DNA of 64,000 nucleotides from an uncultured Clostridium sp. GTDB lineage: Bacteria; Bacillota; Clostridia; TANB77; CAG-508. The DNA lies in contig USMK01000004.1 in the NCBI GenBank assembly GCA_900555835.1, forward strand, positions 1-64,000, written 5' to 3'. Made by a program: the position numbers and the translations under genes. A model generated the notes under the pieces. It was not told the origin of the DNA, did no database searches, and saw nothing but the letters and a program-made list of their open reading frames with translations. This document shows positions 37,410 through 45,900 of this stretch, piece by piece (position 1 is the stretch's first letter; each line of letters opens with the position of its first letter).

Positions 37410-37438
37410 ATTATAGCATCTACTTTATTATATGTCAA
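37410..37438 (-). promoter_or_regulatory. Promoter of antisense RNA 3
   Basis: Minus strand: TTGACA (37438-37433), 17-base spacer, TATAAT (37415-37410). The preceding spacer end GATGCTATAATAATTTTA nearly equals that at the orphan locus. The rest of the gap to htrA (37440-37630) shows nothing more I can name. Confidence 0.8.
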
Positions 37439-37630
37439 TACTTTTGAAAATATTCTTTTACAAAAAGTCAACCAACAGACAAAAACAAATGCGTGGTACT
37501 TTTCCACGCATTGTAAAATAAAAAGGGGATGTTTTTATTTTCATATCAACAAGCTTCTGTTGATGTATATATAATACAATTCAATTATGTCTTAATTGTG
37601 AACTGTATGTGATAAATTAGAAAATTTAAG

Positions 37631-38854
37631 TTATGGTTGTTCTGATAATGTAAGTGAAACTTCCATTTCATTGCCTTCTCTAACTAATTTTAATGTTACA
37701 GTATCTCCAATTGAATGAGAATATTTAATATTGTTTAACTCATCCATTGTAGTAATTGTAGTTCCATCAATTGCTGTAATTACGTCACCAACTTTAATTC
37801 CTGCTTTTTGTGCAGAAGAAAAATCTTCCACTGATTGTACATATACTCCAACTGGTAAATTATAGTATTTAGATTTTGCTTCATCTACATTGATTCCACC
37901 AATTCCAATATAAGGACGTTTAACTTTACCATATTGAATTAACTGTTCACGAACATCTTTTGTGCTGTTAATAGGGATGGCAAAACCAATTCCCTCAACA
38001 CCATCACCAGAAAGTTTTAATGTGTTAATTCCAATAACTTGACCATATGAGTTAACAAGTGCACCACCACTATTACCAGAATTTATAGCAGCATCAGTTT
38101 GAATAAGAGTAAACTTCTTACCATCTGAATCTGTTACTTCTCTATTTACTGCACTAACAGTTCCAAGAGTTACACTATTATCAAGACCAAGAGGGTTACC
38201 AATTGCCATTGCAAAAGAACCAACTTCTACTGAATCAGAGTTACCAAGTTCAGCAGCTGGTAGGCCTGTTTTATCAATTTTAATAACAGCTAAATCAGTA
38301 AGTGAATCTGTACCAACTATTGTAGCATCATATGCAGTAGAATCTCCATATAAATATACTTTTACAGAATTAGCTTTTGATACTTCATAATAAGAAGAAT
38401 CAGAAGATGTATTAACAATGTGGTTATTAGTTAAAATATATCCATCTTCACTAATTATAACTCCTGAACCACTTGCTGTTGCAGTAGAAGATTGATTAAA
38501 GAATGAATTAACTGAATACTCAACTTTTATTCCAACAACAGAAGGCTGAACTTTCTTCGCAATTGCTGCTGTTGCTTCTGAATAACTTGTAAGAGATGTA
38601 AAAGCAACATTTTCTAAACTACCAGAACTAGACTGCAAAGTATTAGTAGAAGCAGATTGACTAGCACTAGTTTGTGCAACTTCGCTATTTTCTCCAATCA
38701 ATTTTTGCTTAACAGAAGGAACACCAAAACATACTCCTAAAACAAGAGTAGTGCCAAGCACTCCTGAAACAAAAGGAAAAACTACATTTTTCCCAAAACC
38801 TGATTTTGGTTTTTTACCATAAAAATCACTATTAGACTTCTCAAAATCGTCCAT
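37631..38854 (-). CDS. htrA: HtrA/DegP-family serine protease with PDZ domain
   Basis: A 407-aa envelope protease that degrades misfolded exported proteins. A cytoplasmic N-terminus is followed by one membrane helix (about residues 25-45), a Ser/Thr-rich linker, the trypsin-like domain with catalytic His145 (TNNHIV), Asp187 (TDLAVIK) and Ser262 (NSGNSGGAL), and a C-terminal PDZ domain (about 310-400). The ATG at 38854 has GGAGG 8 bases upstream; an ATG 15 bases earlier overlaps that site. Given the many giant exported proteins here, an envelope protease is a plausible partner, but nothing links them directly. Confidence 0.93.
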   Translation of the reverse strand: MDDFEKSNSDFYGKKPKSGFGKNVVFPFVSGVLGTTLVLGVCFGVPSVKQKLIGENSEVAQTSASQSASTNTLQSSSGSLENVAFTSLTSYSEATAAIAKKVQPSVVGIKVEYSVNSFFNQSSTATASGSGVIISEDGYILTNNHIVNTSSDSSYYEVSKANSVKVYLYGDSTAYDATIVGTDSLTDLAVIKIDKTGLPAAELGNSDSVEVGSFAMAIGNPLGLDNSVTLGTVSAVNREVTDSDGKKFTLIQTDAAINSGNSGGALVNSYGQVIGINTLKLSGDGVEGIGFAIPINSTKDVREQLIQYGKVKRPYIGIGGINVDEAKSKYYNLPVGVYVQSVEDFSSAQKAGIKVGDVITAIDGTTITTMDELNNIKYSHSIGDTVTLKLVREGNEMEVSLTLSEQP

Positions 38855-38996
38855 AATAAAATCCTCCATTCCGGCTTAATTAAAAGCCACTAAATATTTA
38901 TATTTGTAATATATGTTATCCTAAAACAACTTAATAATACAACTCATATGTGAATTATTTGTGAAAATAATATAAAATTTTTTTGACAAATATATA

Positions 38997-39025
38997 TTTA
39001 CAAAACCTAAATCTCTATATATAAT
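38997..39025 (+). promoter_or_regulatory. Promoter of the pilin-like / rnhB / phosphorylase operon
   Basis: TTTACA (38997-39002), 17-base spacer, TATAAT (39020-39025), 45 bases before the start. Confidence 0.6.
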
Positions 39026-39069
39026 ATAATTGATAAATCAAAAAGAGATAAAAACCGAGGAAGGAGTGT

Positions 39070-39588
39070 ATGATTTTTTTGGAAAATCATACAGTATTAT
39101 ATATGAAAATAAAGAATGAAAATGGAATAACTTTAATTTTGCTTGTGATAACTGTTGTGGTGTTGGCAATATTGGCAACTGTTACTGTACAGCAGTTTGG
39201 GGATATTTTGGACCAAGTTAATAAGGAAACTGTGAGTACAAACCTTTTGCTTGTACAAGCCAAGGCTAAGGTGATTAATGAAAAGGCTAGTTTTAATAAG
39301 GACGATAGTTTGTTAAGAGGTCAAAAATTGTCAGAGGTAACAGGAAATACGGAAATCGATAATTTGAAAAACAAAGGTGTGATATCTGAGACAGAGGAAA
39401 ATTATAATAGCTATTATGTATGGGATAAATCTGTTGTAGACGAGCTTGATATTGGGCTTGAAAAAATGGAAAGTTCAGATTTCTTTATAGTAAATTATGC
39501 AACAGAAGAAGTTATATATCCAAAAGGATATAAGCATACAGATGGAAATACTTATTATAAATTAAGCCAAATATCTGAATTAGAATAG
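39070..39588 (+). CDS. Type IV prepilin-like protein
   Basis: A 172-aa protein with a prepilin-type leader: NENGITLILLVITVVVLAIL is a Gly followed by ITL and a hydrophobic helix, as in clostridial prepilins cleaved after the Gly. The usual Glu at position 5 is missing. The remaining 110 residues are soluble and charged. No pilus motor, peptidase or other pilin lies nearby. The start used follows AAGGAG by only 3 bases; an ATG at 39103 would leave a leader of just six residues before the Gly and has no ribosome site. It lies 12 bases before rnhB. Confidence 0.7.
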   Translation: MIFLENHTVLYMKIKNENGITLILLVITVVVLAILATVTVQQFGDILDQVNKETVSTNLLLVQAKAKVINEKASFNKDDSLLRGQKLSEVTGNTEIDNLKNKGVISETEENYNSYYVWDKSVVDELDIGLEKMESSDFFIVNYATEEVIYPKGYKHTDGNTYYKLSQISELE

Positions 39589-39600
39589 GAAGTAATATAA

Positions 39601-40233
39601 ATGAAAGAAAAAGAAGCAATTAGATTGAATGAATTAAAAAAGTATGAAGATGATTTGCATAAAAAGGGATATAACTATATATGCGGAATAGATGAAGCCG
39701 GAAGAGGACCACTTGCTGGACCTGTTGTAGTCGCTGCTGCTATTATGCCACAAGGCTCATTTATTGAAGGAGTAAATGATTCAAAGAAAATATCGGAAAA
39801 AAAGAGAGAAATTATTTATGAACAAATAATAAAAGAAGCCATTGCATGGTCTGTTGCAATAATAGATCAAGAAGAAATTGACAGAATAAATATATTAAAT
39901 GCAACAAAAAAAGGTGTTACAGAATGTATAAAAAAATTATCTGTTAAGCCTGAAATAATTGCAATAGATGCCTTAGAACACATAGATACTTGCGGAATAC
40001 CATATGACCCAATTATAAAAGGAGATGCAAAAGTATATTCTATATCAGCTGCATCAATAATTGCAAAAGTAACAAGGGATAGAATGATGAGAGAATGGGA
40101 TGAAGAGTATCCTGTATATGAATTTGGACAAAACAAAGGATATGGAACTGCAAAGCATATAGCTGCAATAAAACAATTTGGAATATGCAAATTGCATAGA
40201 AAAAGTTTTGTTAAACACTTTATAAACGAATAA
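39601..40233 (+). CDS. rnhB: Ribonuclease HII
   Basis: A 210-aa enzyme that cuts RNA in RNA-DNA hybrids and removes misincorporated ribonucleotides. The active site is visible as GIDEAGRGPLAGP (Asp31, Glu32), the acidic IAIDAL and the late DRMMREWD. SIIAKVTRD is the characteristic strand-helix motif. Length is typical. It follows the pilin-like gene closely and precedes the phosphorylase by 18 bases, so the three are probably one transcript. Confidence 0.95.
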   Translation: MKEKEAIRLNELKKYEDDLHKKGYNYICGIDEAGRGPLAGPVVVAAAIMPQGSFIEGVNDSKKISEKKREIIYEQIIKEAIAWSVAIIDQEEIDRINILNATKKGVTECIKKLSVKPEIIAIDALEHIDTCGIPYDPIIKGDAKVYSISAASIIAKVTRDRMMREWDEEYPVYEFGQNKGYGTAKHIAAIKQFGICKLHRKSFVKHFINE

Positions 40234-40251
40234 AACAAAGGATGTGTTAAA

Positions 40252-41556
40252 ATGGATATAAAAAACATTATATCTAAAAAAAGAGAAGACAAAGTAATTT
40301 CAAAAGACGAAATAGATTATTTTGTAAGAGAATATACAAATGGAAATATACCAGATTATCAAGCTGCGGCATTGATAATGGCAATTTGTATAAATGGAAT
40401 GACAGAAGAAGAAATAAAAAACTTAACAATCGCAATGGCTGAATCTGGCGAAAAAATTGATTTAAGCGAAATTGGAGATGTAGTAGTAGACAAGCACAGT
40501 ACAGGTGGAGTTGGAGATAAAATAACTATTATACTAATGCCAATAATTGCATCACTTGGAATACCAGTAGCAAAAATGTCAGGAAGAGGACTAGGCTTTA
40601 CAGGTGGAACAGTAGATAAATTAGAATCCATACCAGGGTATAGAACAGAAGTGCCAGTAGATGAATTTATAGAAAATGTAAAAAATGTGGGAATAAGCCT
40701 AATTGGACAAACTGCCAATATTGCACCAGCAGATAAAAAAATCTATGCTCTTAGAGATGCCATAAATTGTACAAAAAGCATACCGCTTATAGCATCAAGC
40801 ATAATGAGTAAAAAAATTGCATTAGGAGCAAATAAACTTGTTTTAGATATAACCGTAGGAAATGGTGCTTTTATGAAAACAAAACAAGAAGCTATAACTC
40901 TTGCTAAATGTATGAAAAGAATAGGGGAAATGTCTGGAATAGAAACAGTATGTGTTTTAACAAATATGGAAGAACCACTTGGACATAATGTAGGAAATAC
41001 ACTTGAAATTATAGAAGCCGTAGAAGCTTTAAAAAATAATATGCCAGATGATGTAAGAGAGGTAGTATACGAAATAGGAGCACAAATGATAAAACTTGCA
41101 GGAAGAGGAAATGATCTAAATGCAAATATTGTTCAAATAGAAGATGCATTGCAATCAGGAAGAGCCTACCAAAAATTTCTAGAACTAATATCAAACCAAG
41201 GTGGAGATATATCATTTATGCAAGAAATGACAAAACTAGGAAAAGCAAAATATGTTATACCAGTGCTAGCAGAAAAAGACGGAGTAGTGGAATCAATTAA
41301 TGCTGAAATGGTTGGAAGCATTTCTGTGTATGTTGGAGCAGGAAGAATGAAAAAAGAAGACAAAATAGATAAACTAGCAGGAATTGTTCTAGTTAAAAAA
41401 AGTGGAGACACAGTAAAGGTAGGAGAACCACTTGCATATGTTCATACAAATGACGAAAACAAAGCAAAAGGTGCAGTAGAAAACCTAAAAACAGCATTTA
41501 ATCTAACAAACAAAAATGTAAAAAGAAAAAAAGCTGTACTTGGAGTAATAAAATAA
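40252..41556 (+). CDS. pdp: Pyrimidine-nucleoside phosphorylase
   Basis: A 434-aa enzyme that splits thymidine, uridine or deoxyuridine with phosphate into base and sugar 1-phosphate. The phosphate-binding signature KHSTGGVGDK and the glycine-rich SGRGLGFTGGTVDKLESI are intact, and the C-terminal domain (from about 335) ends in the usual beta region. Length is normal for the pyrimidine (broad) or thymidine enzyme; I cannot separate the two by eye with certainty. GGATGTG precedes the ATG. Confidence 0.92.
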   Translation: MDIKNIISKKREDKVISKDEIDYFVREYTNGNIPDYQAAALIMAICINGMTEEEIKNLTIAMAESGEKIDLSEIGDVVVDKHSTGGVGDKITIILMPIIASLGIPVAKMSGRGLGFTGGTVDKLESIPGYRTEVPVDEFIENVKNVGISLIGQTANIAPADKKIYALRDAINCTKSIPLIASSIMSKKIALGANKLVLDITVGNGAFMKTKQEAITLAKCMKRIGEMSGIETVCVLTNMEEPLGHNVGNTLEIIEAVEALKNNMPDDVREVVYEIGAQMIKLAGRGNDLNANIVQIEDALQSGRAYQKFLELISNQGGDISFMQEMTKLGKAKYVIPVLAEKDGVVESINAEMVGSISVYVGAGRMKKEDKIDKLAGIVLVKKSGDTVKVGEPLAYVHTNDENKAKGAVENLKTAFNLTNKNVKRKKAVLGVIK

Positions 41557-41602
41557 ATTTATTTGCGAGAGATAATAAAAAAGTTTCATAGATTTTATAA
41601 AA

Positions 41603-41644
41603 AAATAGATTTAAGCTAAATTTTCAACTTAAATCTATTTTTTT
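41603..41644. terminator. Terminator after the phosphorylase
   Basis: AAATAGATTTAAG (41603-41615) pairs perfectly with CTTAAATCTATTT (41628-41640), followed by TTTT; A-rich on the other side, so it can serve the convergent operon as well. Confidence 0.85.
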
Positions 41645-41663
41645 GACTTTTTTATAACAAATC

Positions 41664-42005
41664 TTACGTTAACAAAAGCAAAATAAGAGCCATAAACAAC
41701 ATTTCGTCTTGAACGCCTTCTGAATACAAGAAAAACAAAAGACAAACAATTAAAATATCGTCAAAATGCAAAGTTATCCCCAATATATTAAAAACTTGTG
41801 AATTTTCTTTCGAATATTCTGGCTTAGAAGTAGTTTTATTCCTAGGCAATGGCGGAACAGAAGTTGATTTGCTAGGAGTGGATAAGCCCAAATTTGAACT
41901 ATGTAATGTTTTTTTATCATGAGGAGGTAACTTAGGCGGTGGAACATAAAAAGAGTGGTATCTTCTATTAAATGGAAAACTCATAAAAGGCGGATAAAAC
42001 ATCAT
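41664..42005 (-). CDS. Unrecognised 113-aa protein with C-terminal hydrophobic segment
   Basis: Begins MMFYPPFMSFPFNRRYHSFY: a Pro/Phe/Tyr-rich N-terminus, a Ser/Pro/Lys linker and a hydrophobic C-terminal segment (about residues 80-112, DDILIVCLLFFLYSEG). Its ATG overlaps the stop of the upstream gene by 4 bases (ATGA), so translation is coupled. The composition is reminiscent of small spore-coat or coat-morphogenesis proteins of Clostridia, which is only a guess. Confidence 0.65.
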   Translation of the reverse strand: MMFYPPFMSFPFNRRYHSFYVPPPKLPPHDKKTLHSSNLGLSTPSKSTSVPPLPRNKTTSKPEYSKENSQVFNILGITLHFDDILIVCLLFFLYSEGVQDEMLFMALILLLLT

Positions 42006-42415
42006 TTTTTAACATCACCACCAGAGGTAAAACCAAAAATATCAATAACTTTGCCTATATTAAATAATTGAATATATTGGTCTAATTTTTCTTTCCTAGT
42101 TTCCTTTAAATATGGCTTTAAAGCTAGCAAAAGTTTACTCCTTGGGTCATCTTTTGAATTCATTTTATCAAAAGCCGTTTTAAATTTTAAAATAGTATCA
42201 ATATCTATATTTGGAGTACTAGAATTATTTCCTTCATTACTGCTTCCTTTATTTTCGTTACTCTGATTTCCACCAGAACTAAGCATTTGCATCATAGTGC
42301 TAATTGTTTCAGGAGAAATATTTGGACTGCCTGAATTTTCTCCTTTGTTATCAGAAGAATTATTTAGTGTAGACTTAAATTTTTCTATAATTTCAGACAA
42401 ATCCTCGTTATTCAT
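42002..42415 (-). CDS. Unrecognised 137-aa protein
   Basis: Begins MNNEDLSEIIEKFKSTLNNS. The first half is Asn/Ser/Gly-rich and probably disordered; the second half is helical (NIDIDTILKFKTAFDKMNSK, LLLALKPYLKETRKEKLDQY). AGGAGG precedes the start. It is the middle gene of a three-gene operon. Its first residues resemble those of the upstream 48-aa protein (MNNADIEKIM), so the two may share an N-terminal module. Function unknown. Confidence 0.7.
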   Translation of the reverse strand: MNNEDLSEIIEKFKSTLNNSSDNKGENSGSPNISPETISTMMQMLSSGGNQSNENKGSSNEGNNSSTPNIDIDTILKFKTAFDKMNSKDDPRSKLLLALKPYLKETRKEKLDQYIQLFNIGKVIDIFGFTSGGDVKK

Positions 42416-42433
42416 TCTGCATAGCCTCCTTAC

Positions 42434-42580
42434 TTAAAATTTCTTTTTAAATTCGTTTATTATTGAATCCTTATCTTTTGAATTTAAAATAGCATTTGCT
42501 TTTTGAATGCCTGCTTCTAAATCTTTTTTGTCCATTTTAGAAAGCATAGCCATAATTTTTTCTATATCAGCGTTATTCAT
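42434..42580 (-). CDS. Unrecognised 48-aa helical protein
   Basis: A small gene beginning MNNADIEKIMAMLSKMDKKD and ending EFKKKF, predicted as two amphipathic helices. GGAGG lies 8 bases upstream. It precedes the 137-aa gene by 18 bases, with the same ribosome-site style, and shares the MNN(E/A)D start. No function can be assigned. Confidence 0.65.
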   Translation of the reverse strand: MNNADIEKIMAMLSKMDKKDLEAGIQKANAILNSKDKDSIINEFKKKF

Positions 42581-42938
42581 ACACAAAACCTCCTAATTTA
42601 AGTTTATTATTCAATATAAAATCTATTACAAAAATGTTATCCACAACGAAACTCTAAAATTAGTATATTCAATTAAATAAAAAGTGTTACAAATCGCCAA
42701 AACATACTTACAAGCAAATTTCGACAAAAATTACAAATAACAGCCAAAAATGTAAATAAAACAACACGAAAATGTAATCAAACTGTAAAAAAATCGCCTC
42801 TAACTGAAAAGCCGTAAAAAGAAAGCAGAATTTATTGCCATATATGGAAATTGCTGATATTGACTATAAACTATAAAAATGCAAGAATATTAATATATAT
42901 TTATATAAATAAAAAGCACAAAAGCGAAAGGGGCAGAA
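42581..42938. other. 358-bp intergenic region between divergent operons
   Basis: AT-rich DNA holding the leader regions of the small-gene operon (-) and surface protein A2 (+). A possible A2 promoter is TTGACT near 42859 with a weak -10 about 17 bases downstream. TTCGACA at 42720-42726 equals a Spo0A-box core, but one 7-mer is not significant. I see no gene or structured RNA. Confidence 0.4.
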
Positions 42939-45900
42939 ATGTTGAAACAAATAGTAAAAGACAATGCGAAAAGAATATTAACCAAATTTATGGCAAGTAC
43001 GTTAATTGTTACATTAAGCTGTACAAATTTTTTAGTATGCGGAAATTATTTTGTATCATATGCAGCCGAAAATAACACAAATTTAGATAAGCAAACAGAT
43101 GCAACACTTCATAAAAATGTTAAATTTGATGCATATTTTGAAGAAGAAAATAACCGAACACACTACAAAACAGCTGATTTGAACAATGAAGAAGTAGAAT
43201 TTGTATTATCTACACATATTCAAAAAGAAGGTTACTTAAAAAATGCAACAATTGACCTAAAAAATGAGGAAAATAAAAACGACATAAACTTTACAGTAAC
43301 AGATATAGAAGACGATAATGCCATAGTACAAAGTGCCTCTGAAAATCAATTAGTATTAAGACAAATCAATTCAGGAGATAAGATAGAATTCAAGGCAAAA
43401 ATATCTGCTGTAAAAAATATAAGTATAGAAAGATTAAACCAAATAAGCCTAATCACGTTAAAAGGTTTATACATAGATGCAAAAGGAAAAGAAACACCAA
43501 TAGAAAAAGAAATAAAAATAAACTTAGCTTGGACGGGAAAATATGAAGCACAAATAAAACAAAGCATAACAAAATACATTCCAATAGAACAAGCTGATGG
43601 AAACAAAGCTTTAATATCAATGCAAATTGAAACAGGATTAAAAGCACAAAATACAATGTTACCTATAAAAGAAACAAATTTGGAAATCAATGTTCCAATA
43701 ATAAATGGGGAAAGACCAAAACAAGTAACAGTAAATGCAATATCAACAGAAGCAACAAATGGAGCTACATCAGAAAACATTGTATTTACAGAAGACAATT
43801 GGGAATACAGCGAATCAGATGCTAAAATAAAAATCAATATAAAAAATGAAGAAAACAAACTAGGAAAAAATACAGATATATATATTGTAAATTATATATA
43901 CTCAGAAAATGTATATACTGCACTTGCAAAAGGAAACACAACAATAAATGCAAAATCAAATGTAAGTATAAAAACATATTCAGCAGATACATTTGAAGAA
44001 TGTACAGCAGAAGCAAATGACCAAATTACCTTAACCCAAACAATTGGAAAATTGATATCAATGCAAGGAGAAAACATAACAGAAAGCATATCAAAAGGAA
44101 AATTCTATGCCAACATAAATAATCCACAAAGTGGAGATGGAACAGAGTTCGAATATAAATGGAATATAAATGTAGGATACAGCGAAGGATTGAATGGAAT
44201 TGTTTTGAAAGATAAATCAGACAGAATGGTAGCGGAAAATAATATAATAGGAAATTTAGCAGGAAAGACAATATATAAAGAAGTAACATTTAATTCAAGC
44301 TCATTTGACGAATTACTTGGAGAAGACGGAAAAGTTTCAATATATAATGGAGAAGACAGACTATTAGCACTAATTGCAAAAGATTCAAGAACAGATACAA
44401 ATGGAAATTACATAGCAGAATTTATGGAAGAAGTATCAAACATAAAAATAGTTACAAGCAAACCAATAAAAAATGGAAATTTAATAATAAGTGTAAAAAA
44501 AGAAATCAAAAGCGACTTAGGATTTACAAAATCACAAATAGACAATTTCCAAAAAATTGATGTATTATCAGAAATATATCAATTAGAAGAAAAAACAAAT
44601 GCTGAAGTTTTAGTAGAGGAAAAAGAAGTTTCTATTCCACTAGAAGCAACAGTAACAAAATCTAAAATAAGCATAAACAGAGAAAAGCTATCTACATTAG
44701 TAAAAAATGAGGACGTAGAATTTACAATAGAACTAGGAAATGACAACGAAAATTCAGACTTATACGTAGACCCAATATTTGAAATAGAACTTCCAAAAGA
44801 AATTGAAAATGTGGAAGTGCTAGAATCCAAAATACTATTTGATGAAGAATTGCTAATTGACAAAGTAGAATTTATACAAAAAGACGGGATGCCAGTATTA
44901 AGAATAATGCTAAATGGTGTACAAACCAAATACAGCAATGGTGTTGTAGCCAATGGAACAAACATTGTGCTAAAAACAAATATAACAGTAAACCAATTAT
45001 CGCCTAGCAAACAAACAGAAGTAAAAATGTATTACTACAACTCAAACACAGTAAACTATGACAATGGAGTACAAACAGACAAAGGCCTTGGAGGACTTGC
45101 AACAACCAACATAGAACTTGTAGCACCAACAGGAATGATAACAATAAACGGAATGCAAAACTATGACGGGAATGGTAACACAATAATGACACTAAACCAA
45201 GGCGATGTACTAGAACAAGTAGAAACATACAGACCAGCAAGAATAATAAAAATGAACATAAGTGCAATAAACAATACAGGAAATACATGTAGTGATGTTG
45301 TAATTCTAGGAAGAGTACCATTTGCTGGAAACACAGACCTAGAAACAAAAGAAGACTTAGGAACAACATTAGATACATATTTAAGAGGATATATAAAAGC
45401 GGAAAACCTAGAAGGAGACGGACTAAAAATCTACTACTCAGAAAACGGAGAAGCAACAAGTGCAATAGGAGATACAGAAAATGCCTGGACACTAGAACCA
45501 ACAGATTTAAGCAAAGTAAAATCATATATGATAGTATTAAATGGCTACGAAATGAACCAAGGGGAGCAAATAAACTTCTCATATGATTTTGAGTTCCCTG
45601 CTAATATTGGATATAACCAAACAATAAATGCTAATTACGGAATATACTATATAAATAATACCCAAGTAGCTTCTGTAAGTGCATTTGCAAAATCAAATAA
45701 AGTAGGAATAACAACAGGTAGAGGACCGGAATTAAAAATATTGCAAACTGTTGAAGGAACAAAAGAAGATGGAACAGTTGAAGCATATAAAGTTTTGAAA
45801 TTTACAATTAGTGTAAATAATACAGGAACAGAAACTGCACAAAATGTTACAATTAAAAATGAAATTCCAAAATGGACATGTCTAGTAAGACCAGTAGATT

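Noticed and set aside
42720..42726. TTCGACA as a Spo0A box upstream of A2
   Set aside because: A single 7-mer match is expected several times by chance in a 64-kb AT-rich window, and no second box is near.
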